Under the pieces are notes generated by a model that had not been told where the DNA came from, did no database searches, and saw only the letters and a list, made by a program, of their open reading frames with translations. Below are positions 1-8,120 of a stretch of DNA of 64,000 nt, one piece after another. Within the stretch, counting starts at the first letter, position 1, and the number at the start of each line of letters is the position of its first letter. A program made the position numbers and the translations under genes. Source of the DNA: JAACFF01 sp963701435 (GTDB lineage Bacteria > Chloroflexota > Anaerolineae > Promineifilales > Promineifilaceae); NCBI GenBank assembly GCA_963701435.1, contig CAVPAL010000007.1:496001-560000 (forward strand), written 5' to 3'.

Positions 1-884
1 CCGTTTTGGCGGCAAGCCTCATATTCAGTCGCTTCAATGGGGCGGCTGGCGTCGACAATATCCACGGCTTCATTATCAACACAAAATGCGCGAAATCCAC
101 CGCCCGTACCAGTGCTCTCGACCGTTATCTCACCCTGATATCCGTCTGCTACAAAGCGGTCAGCCATCATTTGCGTGATGGGATACACGGTGGAAGAACC
201 AGAAATTAAAATTGATCCGCCAAAGTCAGAGGGATCAATCTGTGGCAAACTTTCAACGCCCAGAGTTGCCAAAATCGCCTGTTCCTGCGCCGCCATCACC
301 GCTTCATCGGCAGGGAAATAACCTACTTCGGCCACAACCTCATCCAGATTTTCGAGATAATATTCCAAAAAGGCGACTACTTCTGGCTTTTCTGCGATAG
401 TGGCATCGGCGGTGTATAGGAATAACGGCCGTATTTCGGCATACTCCCCGGAATTAACCGTCTCTTCCGTCGGTGTGACCCCATCAATCGACAAAAGATT
501 CAGCCCTTCTTGATTGGCGCGATAAAAAGCATAACCAAAAAAACCGGTTCCGTTGGGATCAGAAGCAATTTGATCGGCTAAAGCCTGATCATCTTCGCTT
601 GATTCGACCACATTGGGCGCATTAACTACACGCGATTTATTGAATTCTGTCACGAGTGTTGCTTCTGGAATCTCACTTTGTTCAATAATATATCCAAAAG
701 ATTGGTTAACAATCGAAATAATTAACACCAGCAGCAAAATCATGGCGACGATTAAAGCCGCCAACAGCGCCCACCCCCAGAGACCCCCGCGCCGTCGCCG
801 GTTTTTGATCTGACCCTCTATATCATCCCCTTGTGGAAATAAATCTTTGTCTACTTTTCTGGAGATATACTCATTATCAAGCAT
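1..884 (-). CDS. PstA-like phosphate permease with inserted PstS-like sequence (partial)
   Basis: Open on the minus strand from an ATG at 884 to the window edge with no stop, so about 294 residues of an incomplete protein. The ATG overlaps the pstC stop (TGATG), which indicates translational coupling. Visible in order: a basic cytoplasmic start (KNRRRRGG), one membrane helix at about residues 38-60, then a stretch resembling the last third of the PstS encoded at 1975-3006 (SSEDDQ, GFFGYAF, RPLFLYTADAT, EVGYFPADEA), then a stretch resembling the start of PstS (ISGSSTVYPITQMMADRF, DIVDASRPI). The position after pstC is where pstA normally lies. I infer a PstA with a large extracytoplasmic substrate-binding insert after its first helix; permease helices would lie beyond the edge. 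It could instead be a membrane-anchored binding protein. Confidence 0.6.
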   Translation of the reverse strand, partial: MLDNEYISRKVDKDLFPQGDDIEGQIKNRRRRGGLWGWALLAALIVAMILLLVLIISIVNQSFGYIIEQSEIPEATLVTEFNKSRVVNAPNVVESSEDDQALADQIASDPNGTGFFGYAFYRANQEGLNLLSIDGVTPTEETVNSGEYAEIRPLFLYTADATIAEKPEVVAFLEYYLENLDEVVAEVGYFPADEAVMAAQEQAILATLGVESLPQIDPSDFGGSILISGSSTVYPITQMMADRFVADGYQGEITVESTGTGGGFRAFCVDNEAVDIVDASRPIEATEYEACRQN

Positions 885-1831
885 CAGTTATATACCTCAC
901 GGAAGCGGCGCACAATGCGCTGGCTGATAATATTCAACACCAGCGTCATCATAAAAACAACCAGACCGACAGCAAAAATGCTCTGATAGTCAACCGAATC
1001 ATAACTCAAATCCCCGCCGCTAATGCGCACCATATAACCAGTCATTGCTTCAGCCGACTCAAAAGGATTCCAGGCTAAGCGCGGCCCGGCCCCGGCTGCA
1101 ATCGAAACAATCATCGTTTCCCCTACAGCGCGCGAAATCGCAACGACAAACGCCGCTGCAATCCCAGACAACGCCCCAGGAACAACAACCTTTGTTGAGG
1201 TTTCCCACTTGGTAGCGCCCAGACCATATGCAGCTTCCCGTAAAGAGTTGGGCACGGCATGCAGCGCGTCTTCACTCAACGACGCCACCAACGGAATAAT
1301 CAAGATGCCCACCACAATGCCGGCTGACGCCACGTTATAAATCTGCACGATATCTTTTCCAATAATGGAACGCAGTACGGGCGTCATAAACGTCAAGGCA
1401 AAATAACCATAGACAACCGTCGGAATGCCCGCCAATACTTCCAATACTGGTTTGAGCGTATTCCGCGCCCTGGATGAGGCATACTCACTCAAATAAATGG
1501 CGGCGGCCAGCCCCATCGGCAGCGCCACCAGCATGGCAATAAAACTGATCATTAGAGTTGCACTTAGCAGCGGAAAAATACCAAAACGGCCGATTTGGGG
1601 CTGCCAGACCGTATCGGTTAAAAATCCGCTCAATGTGACCTCCGGCAATGCAAAAAATTGGAGCGCATCCCGCACCAATATTATGACAATACCAATCGTG
1701 ATCAGAACCGATGCAATGCCGGCAAGCAGCAATAATCCCTCAATAATTGTTTCACCAATACGGGGGGATTTAGCCAGTTTATGCTCCATATCAAGCGACT
1801 GCTGCGCCGGTTCCAGGGTTGTATTTGCCAT
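884..1831 (-). CDS. pstC: Phosphate ABC transporter permease PstC
   Basis: A 315-residue inner-membrane permease subunit of the high-affinity phosphate importer. The N-terminus is cytoplasmic, followed by about six hydrophobic helices. The binding-protein-dependent permease signature is in the C-terminal half (SLREAAYGLGATKWET, then VVPGALSGIAAAFVVAISRAVGET), the EAA-type loop that docks on the PstB ATPase. Length is normal for PstC. ATG start with AGGAG nine bases upstream. It lies 143 bases downstream of pstS and overlaps the next gene by its stop codon, so pstS, pstC and the PstA-like gene form one operon. PstB must lie outside the window. Confidence 0.95.
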   Translation of the reverse strand: MANTTLEPAQQSLDMEHKLAKSPRIGETIIEGLLLLAGIASVLITIGIVIILVRDALQFFALPEVTLSGFLTDTVWQPQIGRFGIFPLLSATLMISFIAMLVALPMGLAAAIYLSEYASSRARNTLKPVLEVLAGIPTVVYGYFALTFMTPVLRSIIGKDIVQIYNVASAGIVVGILIIPLVASLSEDALHAVPNSLREAAYGLGATKWETSTKVVVPGALSGIAAAFVVAISRAVGETMIVSIAAGAGPRLAWNPFESAEAMTGYMVRISGGDLSYDSVDYQSIFAVGLVVFMMTLVLNIISQRIVRRFREVYN

Positions 1832-1867
1832 TCGCTGATTCTCCTAATCTTTTCCAGGTTACGAACA

Positions 1868-1934
1868 GGCAGGAGAGAACGTTTTCTCGCCCTCTCCTGC
1901 ACAATTTACAATCAATTACAACAGGTAATTGATT
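1868..1934. other. Two intergenic hairpins between pstS and pstC
   Basis: Two perfect stems lie side by side in the pstS-pstC gap. The first pairs GCAGGAGAG (1869-1877) with CTCTCCTGC (1892-1900). The second pairs AATCAATTAC (1910-1919) with GTAATTGATT (1925-1934) across a 5-base loop. Neither is followed by a T-run in the direction of the operon, so they are not obvious terminators. Stem-loops after pstS commonly stabilise its mRNA or reduce read-through so the binding protein is made in excess; that role is inferred here. Confidence 0.6.
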
Positions 1935-1974
1935 GAATTTTTTCTGTCTAAATCTCTTTTGGATAGCCCAATTC

Positions 1975-3006
1975 TTATTGGCCCATTGCCTCCAACCACT
2001 TTGCGCGCGCCTCATCAAGCGCCTCATCACTGGCCGGGAAGTAACCAACCGCCTCGATTTCATCATTGACATAGGTCAAAAAGAAGTTGATGTAGTCAGC
2101 AACCTGTGCTTTATCCTGCATAACGGTCGCATCGCTGTAGATGAAAAGCGGACGCGCCAGAGGGTAGCTGTTGTTGTCCACGTTTTCGGCCGTCGGCTCG
2201 ACGCCCTCAACCATAATGGGACGAATGATGTCGGTATTTTCAGCCGCGTAGGCGTAGCCAAAATACCCGATTGCGTAGGGACTGCCGGACACGCCCTGCA
2301 CCAACACATTGTCATCCTCAGACTGCTGCAAGTTCGACGCCGTCAACTGTGGTTCCGGGTCTTCTTCAAAGACTTCCTCAGTGAAGTAGTCAAAGGTACC
2401 GCTGTCGGTGCCGGGGATGAAACGTTGAATCGGTTCAGCCGGCCACTCGGAACGGACATCTGACCAGTTTGCCGCCGGGCCAAAGATTTGCGCCAGCTCT
2501 TCCATAGTCGCATCTTGCAGGAAATCGTTGTCCTGGCTCACAACCACGGCCAGGGCGTCGGTGCCAACGCGGAATTCAATCGGCTCGCGGCCAATCGCGC
2601 CGCAGCTTTCTACTTCTGAATCTTTGATGGGGCGGCTGGCATTAGAGACATCGGTCTCGCCTGCTTCACAAAAGCGTGAGAAGCCGGCACCGCTGCCAAT
2701 GCTGTCGATGGTGATGTCGCCGGCGAAACCTTCGTTTTGGTAACGTTCAGCCATGCGCTCGGCCAGCGGGAATACGGTTGAACTACCGGCGCTGACGATG
2801 TTGCCGCTGACTGCCAATGGATCGGCCATCGGCATCTCATCCATCACCTTTCCAGATTCTTCCTCTGCCGGCGCTTCAGCTTCTTCTGCAGGCGCTTCCG
2901 TGGGAGCCACCTCAGGCTCTGCTGCGGGCACGGCCGTTTCTGTTCCGCCGCAAGCAACCACAAAAAGGGCAGCCAAAATAAATACAACAATAAGCTTAAT
3001 TCGCAT
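1975..3006 (-). CDS. pstS: Phosphate-binding lipoprotein PstS
   Basis: A 343-residue periplasmic or surface-anchored binding protein for inorganic phosphate. It begins with a lipoprotein signal peptide: basic MRIK, a hydrophobic core, and a VVACGG lipobox with Cys at about residue 19. An acidic Ala/Glu/Pro linker (about residues 25-55) follows, then the PstS fold starting at SAGSSTVFPLAERMAERY. The GAGFSRFC and SNASRPI segments are typical phosphate-cleft regions. ATG start preceded by GGAGGA. It is the first gene of the pst operon. A PhoP-type box lies upstream, so induction by phosphate starvation through the adjacent two-component system is expected. Confidence 0.95.
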   Translation of the reverse strand: MRIKLIVVFILAALFVVACGGTETAVPAAEPEVAPTEAPAEEAEAPAEEESGKVMDEMPMADPLAVSGNIVSAGSSTVFPLAERMAERYQNEGFAGDITIDSIGSGAGFSRFCEAGETDVSNASRPIKDSEVESCGAIGREPIEFRVGTDALAVVVSQDNDFLQDATMEELAQIFGPAANWSDVRSEWPAEPIQRFIPGTDSGTFDYFTEEVFEEDPEPQLTASNLQQSEDDNVLVQGVSGSPYAIGYFGYAYAAENTDIIRPIMVEGVEPTAENVDNNSYPLARPLFIYSDATVMQDKAQVADYINFFLTYVNDEIEAVGYFPASDEALDEARAKWLEAMGQ

Positions 3007-3080
3007 TTTCTCCTCCAGTATCAGGATATTTTGATGTGTGTTCCGCTCGAAAACTATCTATGTTTTTTGTCACAAATGGG

Positions 3081-3156
3081 AGCATATCACGGAGGTTTTA
3101 ACCCGGCATCCAAAATCGGTTAACATTTGGCTAAGGTTTTGTTAACGTTTTGTTAA
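3081..3156 (-). promoter_or_regulatory. PhoP-type box and promoter of pstS
   Basis: On the minus strand four hexamers repeat every 11 bases: TTAACA (3156-3151), TTAACA (3145-3140), TTAGCC (3134-3129), TTAACC (3123-3118). This is the layout of the Bacillus-type PhoP box, direct TTAACA-like repeats one helical turn apart. About 30 bases downstream an extended -10 (TGATATGCT, hexamer 3086-3081) has no clear -35, consistent with activator dependence. The array sits between the kinase gene and pstS, so it most likely controls pstS. Confidence 0.75.
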
Positions 3157-3189
3157 ACGGTGTATGGGCTTGAAAGGGGAGTTTTTGGG

Positions 3190-4587
3190 CTATGGACTGA
3201 CCGGAATAGAAAAATAAAAGGCGCTGCCTTTGCCTTCTTTACTTTTGACCCAGATACGGCCGTTATGCGCCTGAACGAGATGACGGGCAATGGCCAGACC
3301 CAAACCGGTGCCGCCAAGGCTGCGCGTGCGCGCGCGGTCAGATTTGTAAAATCGTTCGAAAATGCGATCGAGATCCGGTGCAGCAATGCCTATGCCAGTA
3401 TCTGAAATTATCATAACGACCTGCGGCGCATTGTTTCCAGAATCTTTTGCCTTATAGGCGCGAACTGTCACGCAGCCGCCTTCTGACGTGAATTTAATCG
3501 CATTGTGCAACAAATTGGTTACGACTCGCTGCATACGCTCAATGTCAGCCAAAATATTGGGCAAATTTTCGGGCATATCAATTTTGAGCGTAATCTCTCT
3601 GCGTTCGAACTGCGGGCGCAGCCGTTCGATTGGCAGCCTGATCAACTCACCCACGGTAGTTGAAGTTAAACGCAAAGGAACCTGGCCGGACTCAATACGG
3701 GAAAGTTCCAGCAGTTCTTCGACCATTTGGGTTAAGGTATCAATCTCCTGGTCGGCGCGATCTAAAAAATGGTAAGCAACCGATGGGTCTTCAAGCGCCC
3801 CATCTTGCAAGGTTTCCACCACAGCTCGTAGCGATGCCAATGGCGTCCGTAGTTCATGTGAGATATTGCTGATGAAATCGCGGCGCACGGTTTGTAAATG
3901 GCGCACCTGAGTCAAATCTTGCAAAATTACCAGGTACACCAGCGCATCTTGCTCTCGGAATGGCGTCACAAATACCTGCAAAAAAAGCATATGGCCGACT
4001 TCAACAGCCGCAACTTGCTCACGCCTGCGCTGGCGGCAGCGCTGCCACAAGCCAATCAATTCATGATGGCGCACGACTTCAGCAAAAGAACGGCCGATTG
4101 CGCGCGTTTCAGTGGTTTGCAGCAAACGCGCTGCAGCCGGGTTTATCAGGGTCAGGAAACCATTTTCATCTGTAATGATGACCCCGTCGGCCATGTTTTC
4201 TAACCCGGCTGAAAATTGTTGATTTTCAGCCTCCAACTGTTCGATACGGCCGTTTAGCGCGTCAGTCATACGATTATAAACCCGCACCAATTCACCCACT
4301 TCATCGCTTGTCTCAGGTACAACGCGCGCGGTAGTCTTGCCGCCCGCAATCTGACGCGCTGAATAAATCAGGTGACGCAGTGAAGATGTCGCATGATTTA
4401 AGAGCAGATAGGCAAGGGCAAAGATGAAAAGAGTTTGCAGGGCTGCCAGCCACATGATCGACCGGCGGACACAATCGACATCACCTATACAGGTGGGGCG
4501 GCTGATGATGGTGATCAAAATGACCACCATCATTGCGGTGAGAAGCGTGTAGGCGATGGCTACACGCCAGCGGATTTGACGTATCAC
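3190..4587 (-). CDS. phoR: PhoR-like sensor histidine kinase
   Basis: A 465-residue membrane sensor kinase. Visible in order: two membrane helices (about residues 8-28 and 44-66) enclosing a very short extracytoplasmic loop, a HAMP region, a PAS domain (about 125-230), the phospho-acceptor helix with SNISHELRTPLASLR, and the ATPase domain with N box (NLLHNAIKFT), DTGIGI, FERFYKSD and GTGLGLAIARH. The short sensor loop is typical of PhoR, which senses phosphate through the Pst transporter. GTG start with AAAGG upstream. It lies 50 bases after the response regulator and directly before the pst operon. Phosphate specificity is inferred from this neighbourhood. Confidence 0.9.
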   Translation of the reverse strand: MIRQIRWRVAIAYTLLTAMMVVILITIISRPTCIGDVDCVRRSIMWLAALQTLFIFALAYLLLNHATSSLRHLIYSARQIAGGKTTARVVPETSDEVGELVRVYNRMTDALNGRIEQLEAENQQFSAGLENMADGVIITDENGFLTLINPAAARLLQTTETRAIGRSFAEVVRHHELIGLWQRCRQRRREQVAAVEVGHMLFLQVFVTPFREQDALVYLVILQDLTQVRHLQTVRRDFISNISHELRTPLASLRAVVETLQDGALEDPSVAYHFLDRADQEIDTLTQMVEELLELSRIESGQVPLRLTSTTVGELIRLPIERLRPQFERREITLKIDMPENLPNILADIERMQRVVTNLLHNAIKFTSEGGCVTVRAYKAKDSGNNAPQVVMIISDTGIGIAAPDLDRIFERFYKSDRARTRSLGGTGLGLAIARHLVQAHNGRIWVKSKEGKGSAFYFSIPVSP

Positions 4588-4637
4588 AATAATACCTTTG
4601 CCATTTTTACCAAACGCGACTTGATATTGGAAAATAA

Positions 4638-5369
4638 TTAGCCGTCAAACCGGTAGCCGATACCTCTCACTGTCAAAATGCGCTCTGCGTTTTGCGGGTC
4701 TGGCTCTATTTTCTCGCGCAGCCAGCGCACATGCACATCAACTGTGCGGCTTTGACCATCATAAGACCAGCCCCAAACACGTTCCAGAATGAGACCACGT
4801 GAAAGCGCCATACCCTGATGGCGCGCCAGAAAGATTAACAAATCAAACTCTTTGGGTTTTAAACGCATAGGGACGCCATCAAGCAAAACCTCGCGCCGGT
4901 TGTCATCAATCGTGAGGTTACCAAAAGTCATAACGGCCGTTTTCTTTGCCGCCGGCAGTTCCTCTCCATTTTGCTCAGCAACCATATCCTCGCGAATCAA
5001 TTCCACGCGCCGCAATTGCGCCTTCACGCGCGCCAGCAGCTCGCGCATGCTGAACGGTTTGGTAATATAATCATCGGCGCCCATTTCCAGACCTACAATT
5101 TTATCTATCTCTTCCGTTCGCGCGGTCAACATCAGGATAGGCATGCTTTGTTCTTTGCGTAAAATGCGACACACTTCATAACCATCCATGCCCGGCAGCA
5201 TCACATCCAGAACCACCAAATCCGGCTGTTTCTCACGCGCCAAACGTAACCCGGAACGGCCGTCCTCCGCCATAGTCACCGCATACCCCTGTCGATTCAA
5301 ATTGTATTCCAGCATCTCCAGGAGTGTTTTATCATCTTCAACAACTAATATCTGATAGGTCATTGCCAA
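4638..5369 (-). CDS. phoB: OmpR/PhoB-family response regulator
   Basis: About 243 residues: receiver domain (acidic pocket VVEDD, phospho-acceptor Asp in VVLDVMLPGMDG, conserved Lys in YITKPF), a linker, and a C-terminal winged-helix DNA-binding domain (RLKPKEFDLLIFLARHQG, SRTVDVHVRWLREKIE, VRGIGYRFD). It probably binds the PhoP-type box before pstS when phosphorylated by the neighbouring kinase. Two starts are possible: TTG at 5369, four bases after AAGG, or ATG at 5363, which gives the more usual N-terminus MTYQILVVEDD. The symbol is functional; phoP would be equally apt. Confidence 0.92.
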   Translation of the reverse strand: MAMTYQILVVEDDKTLLEMLEYNLNRQGYAVTMAEDGRSGLRLAREKQPDLVVLDVMLPGMDGYEVCRILRKEQSMPILMLTARTEEIDKIVGLEMGADDYITKPFSMRELLARVKAQLRRVELIREDMVAEQNGEELPAAKKTAVMTFGNLTIDDNRREVLLDGVPMRLKPKEFDLLIFLARHQGMALSRGLILERVWGWSYDGQSRTVDVHVRWLREKIEPDPQNAERILTVRGIGYRFDG

Positions 5370-5497
5370 TTTACCTTCATAGTACCATTCTAACTGACAT
5401 CCACTTACAAACCAATATGAACAAATAATAAATAACCATTGATAGAATAATTCGGTGTCGTATCATTCTTCTCGAAGCTAAACTAAAGGGAATCCAC

Positions 5498-6022
5498 ATG
5501 TTACGATCCAATTTTTGGCCGCAGGATGAAGAAAAACGAGAAAAATGGCGTCATTTTATCCAATTGCTCAATGCCGACGCCGACCCCCGCGCAATACGGT
5601 TAATGGACGAACTGCGCATGGTTTCCCACAGCCTGTACCAAATTGGCGAACGCAGCATGAGCAGCGCTGGCCTCTCTTTTGCCCAGTATCGAATTCTATT
5701 GAGCCTGTTTTTTGCAGAACAGGTTGGCGGCCGAAATGAACTGAACCCGTCTGAAATCAGCGAACGCCAGGGCACCAGCCGCAACACCATCAGCGCTCTC
5801 ATTCGCAGTTTGGAAGAACAGGGACTGGTCGCGCGCCAACTGGACCAGCATGATCGACGCAAATTCAATATCCGGCTCACCAATGCGGGACGCAGCCTTG
5901 TGCATGAACACACCGGCAAACATATGCAAACAATCGGCGACTGTTTTGGCGCGCTCACGGCTGAAGAACAAGATACACTAAGCTTTTTACTACAAAAAAT
6001 TGCCGTACGCGCCAATCAATGA
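5498..6022 (+). CDS. MarR-family transcriptional regulator
   Basis: A 174-residue winged-helix regulator. The MarR core spans about residues 45-150: LSFAQYRILLSLFF, the recognition helix region (SEISERQGTSRNTISALIRSLE), and the wing with the diagnostic D-x-R-K/R motif (QLDQHDRRKFNIRLTNAGR). MarR proteins usually repress adjacent efflux genes and release DNA on binding small aromatic or hydrophobic ligands. It lies directly upstream of, and in the same direction as, the two ABC exporter genes, so it probably controls them. The 128-base gap shared with the divergent response regulator gene holds the promoters. A stem-forming repeat separates it from the exporter. Confidence 0.9.
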   Translation: MLRSNFWPQDEEKREKWRHFIQLLNADADPRAIRLMDELRMVSHSLYQIGERSMSSAGLSFAQYRILLSLFFAEQVGGRNELNPSEISERQGTSRNTISALIRSLEEQGLVARQLDQHDRRKFNIRLTNAGRSLVHEHTGKHMQTIGDCFGALTAEEQDTLSFLLQKIAVRANQ

Positions 6023-6033
6023 AACGACATTAC

Positions 6034-6183
6034 ATCTTCCTGGAAGCTTATTTAAGGAATGGCACTTAAATAACATGTCCATTTTAGTTTGTCGTAACGG
6101 CTTTAGCCGTCCAGAAAACCGCTAAAGCCGTTACGACAAATGGGCACATTATTTAATTCTCGTTCCTAAGCTGCCAGGAAGAT
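6034..6183. repeat. Palindromic dispersed element, copy A
   Basis: A 150-base element that folds on itself over its whole length. ATCTTCCTGG (6034-6043) pairs with CCAGGAAGAT (6174-6183), inner arms carry AGCTTA and TAAGCT, and the centre holds a second hairpin (GTCGTAACGGCTTTAGC against GCTAAAGCCGTTACGAC). Copy B at 42147-42263 is the same element inverted. It matches from the TTAAATAACATGTCC-like arm through the CGGCTTTAGCCGTC core to the TGGGCACATTATTTAATTCTCGTTCCTAA arm region, but lacks about 25 bases of the central hairpin. No coding capacity is visible; it resembles a MITE or an ERIC-like intergenic repeat. Confidence 0.8.
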
Positions 6184-6205
6184 TATTCATAGAGGAAAAA
6201 TCCAT

Positions 6206-8101
6206 ATGCAACTAGCACAAAGACCAAAACGAGATCGATTTAAACGTCCAAAGGGACAGAAAAATAACTCCCTGGGCCGTGCAATTCGGTATGTGCGCCA
6301 ATTCCCGCGTCTGACGATTACGGCGGTTGTGGCGATGCTCATTGCGACATCTGCACAGCTTGCCGTGCCTCAACTCGTACAAAACATCATCGACACCATC
6401 ATTGATAACAGCAAAAACAAAGCCATCCTGGAATTACCGCCCAACGTGCAGCAAATCCTGGCAGAGCGGTTGGGATTGAATTTGGGCGCGATGCAGTTGG
6501 AGCTGGACAATGCGCTCAAAGCTCTTTTTTGGGCCGCCATGATCGTGGTTTGTTTTGCAATCGCCCGCGGATTTTTCTCATTCGCCCAATCCTATCTATC
6601 CCAGGCGCTTTCAGAAAATATTGCCTTTGAACTAAGAAACGATATGTTCTCAAAAATCCAGCGGCTCAGTTTTAGCTATCATGACCGCAACCGCACCGGC
6701 CAGTTGATGATTCGCGCAACCGATGATGTGGAACGACTGCGCATATTCCTGGGCCAGGGCTTATTAATGGCGCTCCAATCCTTTATTTTACTTACGGGCA
6801 CGCTGATAATTCTGATGTTGACCAACTTCAAGCTGACGCTGGTCATCTTGCCGGTTCTGCCGATTGCGCTGGTCATCTTTATGCTATTTGGCGCCATCGC
6901 GCAGCCGCTTTTCCGCGAGGTCCAGATTCGGCTCAGCAAGGTTAACAATATTTTGCAAGAGAATCTGGCGGGTTTAAAAGTTGTGAAATCATTTGCGACT
7001 GAGCCGCGTGAACAGGAACGCTTTGATGTAAGCATTGATTCTCTGCTGGCTCAGCGCCTGAAAATCAGCCGCATTTTCTCTTTTTTGTTTCCTTTTATTT
7101 TTCTGGTGGCAAATTTAGGTCAGGCGGCAATTCTCTATTTTGGCGGGCGACAAATCATTGAAGGTACGCTCACGCTGGGTGAATGGCAAAAGTTCAGCCT
7201 TTATTTGACTTTTGTGTTTATCCCGATGGGCCAGTTAGGGTTCATTATCTCGCTTATGGCGCAGGCGTCTGCCAGCGCCGGCCGTATTTTCGAAATTTTA
7301 GATACGAAAAATGAGGTTGAGAACAAACCAGGGGCAGCTGAATTAGGTGCAGTAGACGGCCGTATCACCTTCGAAAATGTCTCTTTCCGTTACTTTGAAG
7401 GCAGCGAACCGGTTCTTGATAATATCAATTTTATGGTCGAGCCTGGCCAGACGCTCGCCTTGTTAGGCTCAACGGGCAGCGGTAAATCCACCGTTATCAA
7501 CCTAATTCCGCGCTTTTATGATGTCACAGACGGCCGTATCCTGATCGATACCAACGACATACGTGACGTCACGCTTGAAAGTCTGCGCCAAAAAATCGGC
7601 ATCGTCTTGCAAGAAACCACCCTTTTCAGCGGTACGATTCGCGACAACATCGCATTCGGCCGTTCGGACGCCTCTGACGAGGAAATCGTGGCCGCCGCCA
7701 AAGCAGCAGCAGCCCATGATTTCATCACAGATTTCCCGGATGGATATGAAACGGCCGTGGGCGAACGCGGCTCCACATTGAGCGGCGGGCAAAAACAGCG
7801 CATCGCCATCGCGCGCGCCCTGCTCATGGACCCGCACATTCTCATTCTCGATGACTCCACCAGCAGCGTTGACCTCAACACAGAATATGAAATCCAAAAG
7901 GCGCTGGACGAACTCATGAAAGGGCGCACCAGCATCGTGATTGCCCAGCGCATCAGCACAGTGCTGAACGCCGACCAGATTCTGGTACTAGACAAAGGAC
8001 AAATCGCCGCGCGCGGCGTGCATGAAGAACTACTTGAAAGCAGCCCCATTTACGCCGATATCTATCACTCCCAATTGGCGTCAGATGTAACGCTTCAATA
8101 A
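6206..8101 (+). CDS. Heterodimeric ABC exporter, subunit with degenerate ATP site
   Basis: A 631-residue half-transporter: about six membrane helices in the first 330 residues, including a roughly 45-residue insert after helix 1, then an ATP-binding domain with Walker A GSTGSGKST, signature LSGGQKQR and Walker B ILILDDSTSSVD. The catalytic Glu after Walker B is Asp, and the switch His is Gln (IVIAQRIS). That is the degenerate half of BmrC/LmrC/TM287-type exporters. The partner, 19 bases downstream, supplies the competent residues. Likely an inner-membrane multidrug or lipid exporter; the substrate cannot be read from sequence. Confidence 0.92.
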   Translation: MQLAQRPKRDRFKRPKGQKNNSLGRAIRYVRQFPRLTITAVVAMLIATSAQLAVPQLVQNIIDTIIDNSKNKAILELPPNVQQILAERLGLNLGAMQLELDNALKALFWAAMIVVCFAIARGFFSFAQSYLSQALSENIAFELRNDMFSKIQRLSFSYHDRNRTGQLMIRATDDVERLRIFLGQGLLMALQSFILLTGTLIILMLTNFKLTLVILPVLPIALVIFMLFGAIAQPLFREVQIRLSKVNNILQENLAGLKVVKSFATEPREQERFDVSIDSLLAQRLKISRIFSFLFPFIFLVANLGQAAILYFGGRQIIEGTLTLGEWQKFSLYLTFVFIPMGQLGFIISLMAQASASAGRIFEILDTKNEVENKPGAAELGAVDGRITFENVSFRYFEGSEPVLDNINFMVEPGQTLALLGSTGSGKSTVINLIPRFYDVTDGRILIDTNDIRDVTLESLRQKIGIVLQETTLFSGTIRDNIAFGRSDASDEEIVAAAKAAAAHDFITDFPDGYETAVGERGSTLSGGQKQRIAIARALLMDPHILILDDSTSSVDLNTEYEIQKALDELMKGRTSIVIAQRISTVLNADQILVLDKGQIAARGVHEELLESSPIYADIYHSQLASDVTLQ

Positions 8102-8120
8102 AAATACGTGGTAAAAAACT

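Noticed and set aside
1868..1934. Intrinsic terminator between pstS and pstC
   Set aside because: The hairpins are strong, but neither is followed by a T-run on the minus strand, and pstC clearly continues the operon.
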